Positions 10,651 to 21,985 of a stretch of DNA of 64,000 nucleotides are shown in pieces. A model generated the notes under the pieces. It saw nothing but the letters and a program-made list of their open reading frames with translations. It was not told where the DNA came from and did not search any database. The position numbers and the translations under genes are program-made. Source of the DNA: Nemertoderma westbladi (Eukaryota > Xenacoelomorpha > Nemertodermatida > Nemertodermatidae); the NCBI GenBank assembly GCA_032718475.1, contig JAUCBJ010008162.1, positions 1 through 64,000 on the forward strand, given 5' to 3'. Every line of letters starts with the position of its first letter. Position 1 is the first letter of the stretch.

Positions 10651-11582
10651 CCCCCCACCGGTATGTTTGGTACTGGGGTTGATGTTAATATGTTGGGGCC
10701 CATACACCTATCCGCAATAATTCCCCCCTCCCCTGGGTATATGTTATGTCCCTGCATGCTGTAGTCATACTGCTGTACTGGTACCGGTATAGGCCTATCA
10801 ACTTCTGGCCTACTCGTCGGTATGTATTCCGCGACTTCCGGGTTTAATCCAGTTGTCCGCGCTATCCTATCCCCTACATTGCCTCTCTCAGTATGGCCTA
10901 TGGTATGTGCAGTAAGGCCTACAGTATGTCCTACAGTCTGCATGTGTTGCTCGGGATCGAAGTTTGTTCTTCTCGAATAATCCTCCCCGTGGCTACCGTA
11001 TTCTCGATCGGTAGGTATATTCCGTCGGAAAGTTTCTCTTCGACCTCCCTCTCTACTGTTCTCGTCTTCGTACCGGTACATCGTGTACCCTTCCATCGGC
11101 GCGTAATGCACCTCGCCAGGTCGCATCTCTCCGGGGCGACGGCAATCTCCCGGAGTCCGACCCCACTGACTCTCCGTTCTCATCTCGACTACCGACGGCT
11201 CGCTATCCGTCCTTGCTCTTCTATCGTTCGCGGCGATACTTTTACTACTGTCTTCTCTTCTTCTCCTCTCAGTGTAGTATTCCCGCTCGTGAGATCTCTC
11301 GTCGACCTCCCGGTTAAACCCCTCTGTTCTTCTTCTCTCTTCTGATCGGGCTCGACGCTTCGTCCGCCCTCTCACGACGTCAACCTGTCTCTCTCTGCTC
11401 GGTCGCACGCCGCTGGGGATACTCACAATCCCCCTATTACTCTCCGTCGCCGGGTGTTGCGGTTTACCTATTTCGGCCCGCGCATTATCCGCTGACGGCT
11501 GTGGAGCATTCCCTGCCCCCCCCCCTTTCGCCGCTAACTCGCTGTTGTGGGGCCCCTGTAGCCCCACCCCCCCACTCGCCAC
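10638..11582 (-). pseudogene. BEL-B Gag: Arg/Glu-rich linker region, shifted frame
   Basis: This 314-aa minus-strand frame has low complexity (RRARSEERRRTEGFN, EREYYTERRRREDSS) and a cluster of VGHT/IGHT repeats. It overlaps the upstream gag frame by 98 bases. The overlap contains poly-G runs on the coding strand, including 13 G at about 11525-11513, where slippage would join the two frames. I read it as the middle of one Gag protein and not a separate gene. Confidence 0.65.
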
Positions 11583-11690
11583 ATCTAACTTCGCTATCCC
11601 TCACCCCGCTACTATATCCCTCTCTAGTCGACACATCAACCCTACCGCAGTCGGGTCTATTCACCCCCGTCTCTCCCTCTGCTATTGCGT

Positions 11691-11922
11691 GGCCTACCAG
11701 GCCCTCTACTCCCTGCCTACCAACTACGTGGCCTACCAGGCCCTCGCTGGGTCTGTCCAACCCAGCCACTCCCTGCCTATCAACTACGTGGCCTACCAGG
11801 CCCTCACCGGGTCTACCCAACCCAGCCGCTCCCTGCCTACCAACTACGTGGCCTACCAGGCCCTCTCTGGGTTGGCTCAATCCCGCCACCTCCGACCTAC
11901 CAATTGCACGGCCTACCAGGCC
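11691..11922 (-). repeat. 60-bp tandem repeats in BEL-B gag, each with a hairpin
   Basis: GGCCTACCAGGCC (plus strand) recurs at 11691, 11730, 11790, 11850 and 11910. The last four are spaced exactly 60 bases apart, giving 20-aa protein repeats. On the coding strand it is GGCCTGGTAGGCC, a 5-bp stem with a GGU loop. Confidence 0.8.
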
Positions 11923-11959
11923 CCCGTCTGCCTGGCCATACACGCCCGACGTGTTCACG

Positions 11960-12190
11960 TTAATAGCACCCATATTGGAAACAGAATTAATTTGTTCGTT
12001 TGAAACAAAATCATTTGAATTATTTTGTAAATTCGGGCTTGGATCATTATTTAAATTATTTGAATTATTTTGCACGTTCAAATTGAAATTATTATTTGTA
12101 CTTAAATTTAAATTACTGCTACTAGGTAAAGCATTATTTGCTGCAATAAAGGTTTGGTTAGAGTTATCCCATACGGTACTATTAATATTA
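11960..12190 (-). other. AT-rich, Asn-rich patch inside BEL-B gag
   Basis: Within an otherwise GC-rich gag the coding strand turns AT-rich and encodes about 75 residues dominated by Asn, Ser and Leu (NNNFNLNVQNNSNNLNN). It is low-complexity and prion-like in composition, in frame with gag, and flanked by the poly-Gly run (plus-strand C run near 12218-12230). Confidence 0.6.
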
Positions 12191-13369
12191 ACGACGTCTA
12201 CTATAGCATTATTATTACCCCCCCCCCCCCCGCCCGTATGGTCACACCAGTCTTGGGTCTGTCGTGCGGTCCCTGTAAGTGGGGTATTAATAAATGTATC
12301 CACGGCCCCTGGCTCCTCGAAAATACTCGAGCTAGCCCCACTCTCAGACGCCCCTACTCGCGCCAATTCCCGTTCGCGCGTATGTACAGCTTTGTACCCT
12401 GCAAGCTCACCTTGACGTTTTTCTAGTTCCTTTTGCTCACCCTCCTTCCTTGCCATTCTCTCCTTACACTCCCGTGCGTTCCGTTCGGCCAATTCCAACT
12501 CTCTTCCAGCCCCCTCCCTTCGTCTTGCCTCACGCTCTCTGCGTTCGTTTTCCTTTCTCTCCTCGCGCTCTCTGCACTCGTTTTCCTCTTTCGCCTCACG
12601 TTCCCTACGTTCCGCCTCACGCTCTTCGCGCTCATTTTTCTCCCTCACCTCGCGTTCCCTACGTTCCGCCTCACGCTCTTTGCGCTCAATTTTCTCTCTC
12701 GCCTCGCGCTCTTCTTGTTCCTTCCTCCCTACTTCCTCACACTCCCTAAGGCTTCTCGCGGCCCTTTCGGCCCTCTCCCCGGTTTCCTTAATCAACGCCA
12801 TTTCCCTCTCTAGCAGCACTCTCCCCTCCTCTAACCGTCTACCTACTTCCCTTTGACCTTGCTCTATTAAATTGAGACGGTACGCGGCATTTATATCTCT
12901 CACCCGTCTTTCTTTCACGGAGGATGTAGCAGTCTTATCGGTTGTAACGGATTCCCTCCGCCTCCCCGTCCTACTAACCTTCCCCCGCCTCTCGGAACTT
13001 CCTCCGACCGACGAGGCTGAATCCTCGGGGTTAACCTCGGATTCGTCCTCCTCTGGTCTCTCCCAACCCACTAATTTTACTCCCCGGGCATCGACTAAGT
13101 ACTGCCCTACGTACACTACGCTAGGTTCTATACCCCCATACCGCCACAAGTCATACAGTTCCTCGGCAACCCCTCTCGCTCTCTCCTCGGCCAGTCCTCT
13201 TTGCCCGAAGCGCATTAGATAATAAAAGTGTCTATTCGACTTACCTAGTCTTCTCTTTAGTTTTACCTTGTCCATCTTCGCCCCTCCTCTGGCCTCCTCT
13301 AATAGTCTCCGGGTCGCGTTGTAGGCCCGTTGAAGTCGATCAGAAACCCCGACGTCCTCGTCGCCGACC

Positions 13370-13590
13370 TCTCGTCCGTCTCTCCGGGTCCGGCGTCGTA
13401 CCGTCGGCCCCCCCGTCGCCGTTTCGGTGGGCCGCTCGTCGCTCTCGGCCTGTGGCTGGCCGGCGACATCGGTACCGACATCTCCTCCGTCTCTTCGGGT
13501 CCGGCGTCGTACCGTCGGCCCCACCGTCGCCGTTTCGGTGGGCCGCTCGTCGCCCTCGGCCTGTGGCTGGCCGGCAACATCGGTACGTCG
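13370..13590 (-). repeat. 111-bp tandem duplication in BEL-B gag
   Basis: CCGGCGTCGTACCGTCGG begins at 13390 and again at 13501. The 111-bp period keeps frame and encodes two 37-aa repeats (DVAGQPQAEGDERPTETAT and DVAGQPQAESDERPTETAT). Confidence 0.85.
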
Positions 13591-13812
13591 ACCCACGTCT
13601 CGTGTCAACTTGTCTCCGTCTCCCTCCGTCTCGCTCTCTCCTTCTCTTGGCTCGATCTCGGGTTCCAGGCGGCCCCCCTCATCCTGGACTGCCGGATGAC
13701 CCGTTACTGATGGGTCCGGCGTTGTGGGCCTGTACCGCCTGGTTGCGGCCTCGCGGATCGTTGATTCTTCGTCCGGGGTCCGCGTCGGCGTTGTCTCTCC
13801 CGACTGGCTCAT

Positions 13813-14461
13813 CTCGCTTGGTGATTGGTGGCTGGTGGTTTAGCTGGCTAGGGGAACAGTTCCGATTTAATTACTGAGTTTAGCGCGGGCGGCAGCACTG
13901 GTTTTAATTACTGTGACGGGATCCAGGAAGGATCCCGATTTATCCGTTGTTTAATTCACTCGTCCCCGCCGTGTGTATGAAAGGTAAAAGGGAATCCGTG
14001 TCGTTCGTTGTATATAATAACTGATATAGATATAGGGTATATAGATATAGGTGTACGGATAATGTTGTCGTATACAGAAGGCGGGATACGGTAATTAAAG
14101 TCCCGGTCCTTCCCTAGCTAAACTAACTAACCTAAACTAGCACCAATATTACACTGAGATAACTGAATTGATATGATTACTGCCAAGTGGCTATATTGCA
14201 CGGTTGGCCTTGTTACTCTACCTAACCGATGCCTTTCCCCCCTCTGATTGGTTGATACCCTTGTTGGCGCCCTTTGGAGTGTTTCCGTTCACTCCACCTG
14301 TTCTCTCTGGGTTAGAGGTTTGGCCCCTGACCTTCATTGTGTGTTTCCTTCCCATTTTGTTGGGGTGGCACGAGTTGGTTGATTACCCAATCTCGTGGCT
14401 CCCAATATTGCTTATCGGCTTAACTTTATGGGGTGTTAGCGGGATTGAATAAGCTAACACA
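13813..14461 (-). other. BEL-B 5' leader and probable LTR
   Basis: No gene. Reading minus, TGTTAGCTTATTC at about 14457 would suit an LTR start and abuts BEL-D pol sequence on its other side. A CCAAT box (ACCAATCAGAG) lies near 14254-14244 and a TATA-like TATTATATA near 14020. A leader hairpin CGGGATCC-AGGAA-GGATCCCG spans 13917-13937. LTR limits are uncertain because the 3' LTR is lost. Confidence 0.4.
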
Positions 14462-14469
14462 TTTCACTT

Positions 14470-15046
14470 TGTCGTGCCGTGCCATGCCATGCGTATCTCA
14501 CTGACGAACTCCTGCGAATGCTGATGGATGAAATCGCCGCTTATGCCAGTCTCCTCGAATCATGATTCCTTAGAAGAATTAACACGCGCGCATTTTCTGC
14601 TCAAGAAGCCAGTGGCCATGCTTCCCATATCGGAGATTAATGTTGGGGAGAAATACTGTAAACAGATGTGGCAACTGATGCAGTTGTTATCCCGCCGTTT
14701 TGCGAAATACATTTTGAGAAATACTATCTTTCAACTCAGAACTAAATTGTTTGCACAGCAAGAAAATATCAGTGCAAGAGACATGGTTCTAATAGTCGAT
14801 TCGGATCTTCCCCGCAAGAGGTGGCAGATTGGTCATATCATCGAGACCCAGATATCCAACGACGGTTTCATGCGATCGGTAGAACTCATAGTTATGAGGC
14901 GTAACCATAGGAAGAAAGGAATAGTCTCCGAGACTCAACAACTCAATCGCCCAATTGGTCATCTGTGTCTGTTAGAGCAAGACCGAGAGTTATCCGGGAA
15001 CTACGGTAAACAGGGAACTCTACCAACGACCATCTCCCAGATCCAA
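14470..15046 (+). pseudogene. BEL-D Pol C-terminus (integrase tail, DUF5641-like), broken
   Basis: The segment opens with YLTDELLRMLMDEI, then after a frameshift near 14525 continues as SPLMPVSSNHDSLEELT and HFLLKKP. The DUF5641-type tail follows: DMVLIVDSDLPRKRWQIGHI, a VELIVMRRN strand and NRPIGHLCLLE. These match the end of BEL-A Pol in order and spacing. Everything upstream (gag to integrase core) is missing, cut by the BEL-B LTR. It reads away from BEL-B and is followed, 1.5 kb on, by a decayed third ORF. Confidence 0.8.
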
Positions 15047-15164
15047 TATACATCTATAGACTCAATAACTCATTATTTACAGGAGCAGGTGTGTGAGAAC
15101 CCTTTATTTGTCTTTATTTTATATTTTATGTACGCCTTATTATGTAATTATATATTATTATAAT

Positions 15165-16513
15165 AATTTTTATTTAATTTTATTTAGTAGAATAATTCTA
15201 TAAGCAATTATTCAGTAAATTAGTGCAATACCCTATGTATGCCATATTAATTAATATTATAATACATATTATATTTTAGTTAATGACTGGAAATAATTTA
15301 ATTTTTTCTCCTTTTCCTTACTGTCCGTATATTATTATAAATACGTGATTACAGAAAGATAGGTCACTTAATAAAGCAAATTCTACTTTGGTTCTACTGT
15401 ACTTTATGTATTATTGATAAAAGTAGAGTATTAGGAATGCAAAGTTCAGATCCTCGTGTCTCGGCTAAACCAAGCTCCGGGTAGCTCGGTAGACATTGGA
15501 AACGACTTGCCTCTTCTCACTGACATTGTTTATTGCAATATTGCTCTCATACCGTAGTCCTAAAATAATAGTATAGTAGGAGATGTACATTTAACAGTAA
15601 ATCTGTTAAACCATTTGACCATCTGAAATTCTAGTCGATTAAGATATTGTGGCACCCACTGATATACTTAAAAGACAAAATTTATAGAATCAGTGGTTAA
15701 CGTCCCCAGACATGTTCTGGAATAAATCGGTGCCCATCCTAATTAAAAATAATAAAATTCATGGGAATAAATTTTAAATTCATGTCCCCTCATGAATTAA
15801 ATGAAATTGTCAATTTAAGACAATTTATTAAAAAATTCCCTAAAATTACTCAATTAATAGATCGTGGGAGCGGAGATCACCCTATTACAACAGTGTGAGA
15901 GAATCTCCTAATGTGCATTTAAATAGCCGACAAAATTAATAAACATCATATAAAGTATAATAACCCGAGAGTCACTATTAAATATTACCCCAGATCTGTA
16001 TGCATGAGAAATACCCTAATTCTACTGCTAGTTGAGCATAATGTCACCTTAGCAACAACAGCGCTAGTATTAAATACAGAAAAAGAACATTAGAAAGCTT
16101 GCCTCATTGATTAGAACGCATAGTGTATAGTAGCCAGGGATACACAACAACATTGTGACATTCTGGAAGCACTGACTAACGGAAATGTGGCCATAAATGT
16201 ATGATTTGTTGTACGAATGTGGATTTGTGTGTTTATAGGTGAATGATACTACAAAAGTGTGTTTACAGTAGCGAGCCGCAATTGTGAAAGTCATCCTGTA
16301 CCTGCAATCATTACCTCAAATATATTGAGTTGAGCCCTTGAAACGGAAAGTTAGAGTGACTCACGCTGGTTGTTGTTGTCATTGTGTAGCTACAATGTTG
16401 GTGAAGATCATAGCGATAGCAGTACGCCATCGCTGAGGACCTCTGACTGTCCGGAGAGCAGTTGGGAGAAGAGGCAGTGACGCCTGCTGGCCTTCTTAGT
16501 ATAACTCTATATA
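15165..16513 (+). other. Spacer between BEL-D pol and its third ORF
   Basis: AT-rich sequence with many stops. I see no gene, tRNA or clear tandem repeat. Its position equals the 1.2-kb pol-ORF3 spacer of BEL-A. Confidence 0.4.
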
Positions 16514-18498
16514 TTGACAAACTCTCACTTATATACAATGTTGGACTTCATAAAAGAGAATCTTGATATTATGGAGAGATATACTCAACCTCTACAAGCA
16601 TTCCTCGATAGTCTATCAAGCGGTGATATTGGTAAAGAACCTGCAGCGGATGATAAACGATACGTCGAGCCATTGATGACAGAAGAACAACTCCAGCGTG
16701 AATTAGATTATTGAAGGTTCACCTCGAGCTACAATCATTGAAATGATATGTATATGGATTTTCTAAATATGTGACACCCTATCGATCTACACGATACTGA
16801 CTATCTAGACACATAAACTGAGATGGTTTTATTTTGATCCCATGCGCAAAGACAATGTCGCAATAAACCAAGAATCGAGCATGATATCAGCCCCGAACGC
16901 GTGTAATCTCTGCCAGAGTTTTAGGGAAACACTCAAATGACCGGAAGAGAAGAATCAGTGAGAGTAGAAGCATATCGCGATTGGCGCAGTTTATAGTTTT
17001 ATGAGCATTCCCCTCTGTCCTTCCTTGGCCATCTAAGCCATATTCGAAAATACCGCACTTTCCAGGTGGTTAGCTGATGTGTTCAGTCAAACCATACGTT
17101 CCCATCCACTTACCCTGGGAACTAAGCTCGCTAAGTTAGATGAACATAACAAATTCATCCGATTTGAATGTTTCAGGCGCTTTCTGACTGAACTCACCTT
17201 CACACACTGCACTGACCAAACTCAGCCTGCAGGACTCTGCCTCTGAGAAACTAGATAGTGCTGGATTTGCAATCTTTAAAGATGTTTGCATTTAAAATAT
17301 ACATTCCTCTGTTCTACAGAGAATCCCTTGGGGATATTCCGTCATGGAAATCCAAACTGTAGATTCTTCAAAAAGAATGACCACATCTATTGAAGTGATG
17401 ACTTCTAGGAGCAATGATGATGATCACACTCTGGAGTGGTATTAAGGCCCTCAACATCTTACAGCCTATGACTATAGACATGCCAGCTATATTTCCCAGA
17501 AGCGGTGCCGATTATGCGCCTCTCGTGATCACACTACTCCATTAGACTCTGACGAACTTTGTTCTTATTTCAAAGAAAAACCCTTAATGGAGATTTATTG
17601 TGCTTATTGCCACATCAATAATAAGCATATCTTCGTTGTTTGTCCTTAGTTTATGACACAATGTCATTACTGTCAACTTAAAGGACACACTAGTTGTGAT
17701 TGCCCTTTTAGCGAAAGTCGACATCGAAAGTGTAGACAAGTTAATTGTACTTCGATACATACGAGCTTGGGAAGCTAGCGCAAATCTTGAGTCTGTGAGT
17801 CGCGCCATCATTATTATTCGGGACATGCGTAAGAGGGAGTGTATACATTTCACCCCTTCTCTTTCCCATAGTCAAGCAAAAAACTTGTATTTCCAGCTAC
17901 AAATTAATCAAAAACATTGGTTAGTGTATTTCCACCAAATATGTCTGGAAATATTTACGAAATATTAATCCGAGTAATATTGAATCTTATCATTTGATTA
18001 GCTTTATTAGTAGAGACCCCGAGTACATTGAGACGTTTGTAAATGCACACCCTGAGTTACAAGAAGTCCACCGACGTCCTTTATGAGTACAAAGAGAACG
18101 GGAATTAGAAAGAACCATTAAAGCCCGAAAATTTCTGACTACTCACAGTCCACCTACGGTGGTCGTACAGATGACTAAGACGGGACCAGTACAGGCTGCT
18201 GTCCTGAGACGGGCCTTAAAGGTTGTGCGCCCTCAATCCCTTGGGTCCTCTAATAAATGTGTTGATATCACAGGCCAATCAAAGGAGAGGAGAGAACCTC
18301 ATATCGACATTGCTCAACCGAGTACCTCGACCGGCGGATACAACGACCGAAATTCAAATCATTCATATGCAATTGTATTGGACCCATCCCCCAGGCGCTA
18401 TAGCTATCTTATTAAAGTGGCTCGTGCAGAGGAGAAAAAGACTGACTACTCAAAAGTTTAAGAAATTCCGTAAACGTTGTTCTAGAAAGAGGGATTGA
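16514..18498 (+). pseudogene. BEL-D third ORF (ORF3 family), decayed
   Basis: Several frames together retrace the C-terminal two thirds of the intact BEL-A ORF3. A possible start region (MLDFIKENLDIMERY) is at 16538. At about 16980-17200 the translation GAVYSFMS, PLCPSLAI and FENTALSRWLADVFSQ closely matches the BEL-E copy. At about 17485-17718 lies the zinc cluster: CRLC...H, YCAYC...H...C and CHYCQLKGHTSCDC, with one in-frame stop. At about 18010-18110 EYIETFVNAHPELQEVHRR follows, and a basic tail (RKRLTTQKFKKFRKRC) ends at 18498 as the BEL-A protein does. Exonuclease motifs I and II were not found, probably lost in 16715-16980. Assignment rests on ordered matches, not on a single frame. 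Confidence 0.6.
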
Positions 18499-20044
18499 TT
18501 ATTTAGAGTAGTAAACTTATTAGAAACTGTGACTCTAGGTATATGTTATAGACTTAAGTCCCATTTTCTGGGAGCGGTGTTAAAGGTTTTGTAGCAAAAA
18601 TGTGTCGTTTTTGTGCAATACGCAAACTACTCTAAAACTGGTAGTATCTCAAGGGATTTGAGAACTTAGAAAACTAAGGCCCTTTAGCGTTTATTTTGGT
18701 ATAGAGCTATTGTGACGAAATTAGCGTTTATTTTGGTATAGAGCTATAGTAACGTAATCACCAGCCATTGGCCAGTATTTTCTTTGTCCCATAGCATCTA
18801 TGTTATTTTCCCGGCCAATCTATTTTCCCGAACAATTTTCACTTTACGGTTTCTTGAGGCCTTGTTTACATATGAATATGCCGCAGTGCGACAAAATCAT
18901 TGATTCTGACTTCTGCCCAAGACCATCAGCGGTCAGAGGGCTATCAAGCACAGTCAATTATCTCTCCACTTACTGCAGTCAGTCTCTGCACTCTCTTCAC
19001 TTATGGCAAATATCTAACTGCTGATTAACTGCTGGCACCGCATATTTTATACTGTTTTATACTGTTATTCATTGTTGTTTGGTAACATATTTAATGGATG
19101 CTTATATTTGGAGAATACATAAGAATAATCGATAATTTCCCCTAACTTTCTTTATTATTGAGGTAAGCAGAATGGAACATAAGTAACAATTGCTTGGCTC
19201 AAATTACAGTGGTCTGTATGAATTTTATGCTATTCCATAACCCAAACGTAAGTGAGCTAAATTTCTCCTTATATATGAGTAAAATTGGTAACAGTCGGCA
19301 AATTAACGTGTTTCAGTACTATTGTCGGTAAAGTGAGTGCGAGCGAATAATTATACATTCCTAAAGCATGTAAAAACGGTGACGTTTCATAACCCTCCGT
19401 TGTTATTAGTATAAGTCATAACTCTGTCTGATATTTAAAGCGCAGCATCTAAAGGAACTGTTGATATTGCCCTGAAAGTAAACATAGTTTTTGGAGATCA
19501 TATAGTAGAGATCAATCGAATAATACAAAGTAGCCTACCACACTCTCGGCTATAGAATTCAGTCTCCCACACACAGTGGGTCATACGCCGTGCTAGAATG
19601 GCTTCTACTGTGGTCATATTTTGTACGGGCTGTCAGACATCATAAGACACATAAATTAGCAGGTTAAACTGTTAAAGGTCTAAAAGCGTGGACATACACC
19701 AACCGTAAATTCAACATTTATTAGAAGCTATTGATGATAAAAATTTGAATATTGACAGCGTAGCAGCAGCATTGTGTATTCAAAATTTCAAAAATTTTAC
19801 ATTTGGCCTACAGAATTATGTGAGTCCGTATCAAAATATTTATTGGGTGATAGTGTAAAACATTGAACCCAATATACTCTATGATGCAATGGGAAAATCC
19901 GCTCAGGGAAGAAAATTAATAAATAAAGAAACTGCAAGGTGGTGTCCTGAAAATGAAGTCTCATCTCACTGCTTACTGTATACAGATAAAGTCAATCAAC
20001 AAAGCAGTTAAACAATCTATTCGGCTTCTAGACAGCCGATAACT
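18499..20044. other. Intergenic, no gene recognised
   Basis: Only a 30-bp direct repeat pair (GCGTTTATTTTGGTATAGAG at about 18688 and 18723) stands out. It may include the BEL-D 3' LTR, but no second copy is present to test that. Confidence 0.4.
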
Positions 20045-20964
20045 TATAACCCTTCGGCCGCTCAGCCTTCGGCGGTGGACCACACCGACCTGGACCCCAA
20101 AGTGTTCCGGGACAACCTTGCCTTGCGGTATGGGTTGACGCTACCCGGCCTCCCGGCTAAGTGCGAGGGGTGTGGGGAGTCTTTTTCGACGTCCCACGCC
20201 CTTAATTGCAAGTCGGGGGGTTTGATTATCAAGCGGCACAACGAGGTGCGGGAGGTCTTCGGGGACTTAATCGCGTCCGCGTTCGGGGGCTCGTGCGTCC
20301 AGCGTGAGGTTACGCTGGCGTCCGGCTACCTGGACAGACAGGGCCGCGAGGTGGGTGGAGTAAGGGTGGACCTTCTGGCGAGGGGAGTCTGGGCCGAACA
20401 GAGGGTGGCGTCATTTGACATTGCGGTTGTAAACGCTGACGCCCCCTCTTATGTTAACCGGTCCCTAGACTCCGTTCTCCAGCAGAGGGTCCGCACGAAG
20501 AAGGTACACTATGCCGCAGTGTGCGAGGACCGTCGGATCTCCTTCACCCCCCTAGTCGGAACCACCGACGGGGTGTGGTGCAAGGAGGCCGATATCCTAA
20601 TCCGCCACCTCGCGGAGACCCTGGTGGCCCGGCAGCGTGGAATGCGCGAGCGAGGCCTAGCCTGTGTGCTGGGCGGAGTGCAGAGGCGCCTATTGTTTGC
20701 GTTGCTGCGCTCAAACTCCCTGTGCCTGCGTGGCGGTAGGCGGCCATGGAGGGCGCTCGGGTTTGGGGACGGTGCCGGTCTGCGGGGGTTTGACCTCCAA
20801 GACCGGTACTGAATCCAAGTTTTAGACTTGTGTTTGGTGGAGGGATGTAAAAATTCTTACTAAATTTAATTTTGGTGGTGGTGGAAATTAAAATTAAAAA
20901 TTGTATTTGACTTTTTATTAATTATAATTAATATTATTAAATAACATTAAATATAACCCTTCGG
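20045..20964 (+). mobile_element. 5'-truncated LINE 3' end with 13-bp target duplications
   Basis: TATAACCCTTCGG occurs at 20045-20057 and 20952-20964, flanking a GC-rich coding segment that ends in an A/T-rich tail. That is the signature of a 5'-truncated non-LTR retrotransposon insertion. The insert is much more GC-rich than its surroundings. Confidence 0.7.
20075..20812 (+). pseudogene. LINE C-terminal fragment: zinc knuckle and restriction-like endonuclease
   Basis: The open frame (245 aa) has no ATG start; it opens in the truncated insert at a GTG. It shows FRDNLALRYGLTLPGLP, a CCHC knuckle (CEGCGESFSTSHALNC), the RHNEVRE motif just after it, and a PD-(D/E)xK-like core (VRVDLLARGVW... 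then ASFDIAVVN). The family is known downstream of RT in LINEs with a restriction-like endonuclease (R2/NeSL/CRE-type) and is abundant in invertebrates. It would nick target DNA for reverse transcription. RT is absent here. The frame is intact to its stop at 20812, suggesting a fairly recent insertion. Confidence 0.75.
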
Positions 20965-21239
20965 ATGAATTCATTAATTTTAATCAATTAAATTAATTTA
21001 TATTAATTGATTAATTACTTATTTAATTAACTTTATCATTTATTATCTACATATAAGTATGTAGGTAGGCTATGCTTGCTTCACAATAATTAATTAATAT
21101 TTCCAATACAATATACATTTCGCAAATAATTGATAATACATTCTATTGCGAGCACTATTGCGTGAGTATACACTTGCCGCACAATTATTTAATTATACAT
21201 TCTGTGCTGCACAATTAATTAATAATACATCGTCACCTT
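20965..21239. other. AT-rich spacer
   Basis: TTAATTAA-rich low-complexity sequence; no gene seen. Confidence 0.5.
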
Positions 21240-21570
21240 CAAGGCAGAACCCCCTAAGTCGATTTTTTTCGATTTTCATGTTTTTGACTTTTTGCATAAT
21301 TCGATATCGGCTTTTAGGTCTGGCAGAACCCCGAAGCTTTTCTACCAGCCATTTTTGAGTTACAGTATAAGCCAAAGACAGATCCCCGTAACTTATGCCC
21401 ACTTCGAGGCAGAACCCCACAAGTCAATAATTGGCTTGCAAAACACCGTAAATTCAAGTATATGAAATTCAGTCCACCTGGCAAAACCCCTTAAATTAGA
21501 AATAACAACCTGTAAAACCCCTTAAATCAGAAACAATAGCCTGGCAAAACCCCGTAATTTATCATTTATA
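21240..21570. repeat. Interspersed GGCARAACCCC repeats (MITE-like)
   Basis: The motif GGCAGAACCCC or GGCAAAACCCC recurs near 21243, 21325, 21407, 21480 and 21543. AGAACCCCCTAAGTCGAT at 21246 is found in inverted form near 26305, so the two regions probably share a transposon end. Confidence 0.55.
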
Positions 21571-21595
21571 TACTGGTTTGTATTGCGGCCAGGAT

Positions 21596-21669
21596 ACAAA
21601 TATTAATGAGAGACACAAACATTATTGAGGGACGCAAACATTAATGAGGGACACAAAACATTAATAGGG
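21596..21669 (-). repeat. Satellite units in inverted orientation
   Basis: About four units of ACAAACATTAATGAGGGAC, the reverse complement of the main array that begins about 320 bp to the right. Confidence 0.8.
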
Positions 21670-21985
21670 GTCCATGGTTGCCAATGGATATTAATATGAG
21701 CGATGGTGATGCTTGCCATCAGACGATCAGATATTAAGTGATTAACTGGAATTAATACTACCATGGGAACGTGAGCTTCGATCAAAGTACCGCCGTTTTG
21801 TATACATTCCATCTTCCTAATTAGATGGAAATTAATTGAAAGCGATGTTCGGTTCTGTTGTTCAGTAAAATATGTTAATATTTATTGTTGTTATTGTATT
21901 GCTTGACAGTAATGATAATTGTAATACTGTAATATATTGTATGTGTATGGGTGGTAACATGAATCATACTAAGCGCGAAGGGCGA

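Larger units (their letters stand above)
11485..13812 (-). pseudogene. BEL-B Gag, N-terminal two thirds
   Basis: 775 aa from the ATG at 13812. Order: acidic/Arg-rich head with a 37-aa tandem duplication; a helical segment (LKRRLGKSNRHFYYLMRFGQ); a long Glu/Arg coiled coil of the type EREAERREREVREKNERE; a poly-Gly run; an Asn-rich stretch of about 75 residues; then 20-aa tandem repeats with the core GLVGHVVGRQG. There is no stop until 11485, after which the protein continues in a shifted frame. The same layout (helical head, charged coiled coil, then capsid) is seen in BEL-A. I mark it pseudogene because downstream frames are broken; the segment itself is intact and could have been functional recently. 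Confidence 0.75.

Noticed and set aside
14204-14452. Hydrophobic 82-aa plus-strand frame
   Set aside because: Lies in the BEL-B leader/LTR on the opposite strand; no family and likely chance.
20544-20747. Minus-strand 67-aa frame
   Set aside because: Antisense of the endonuclease domain in GC-rich DNA.
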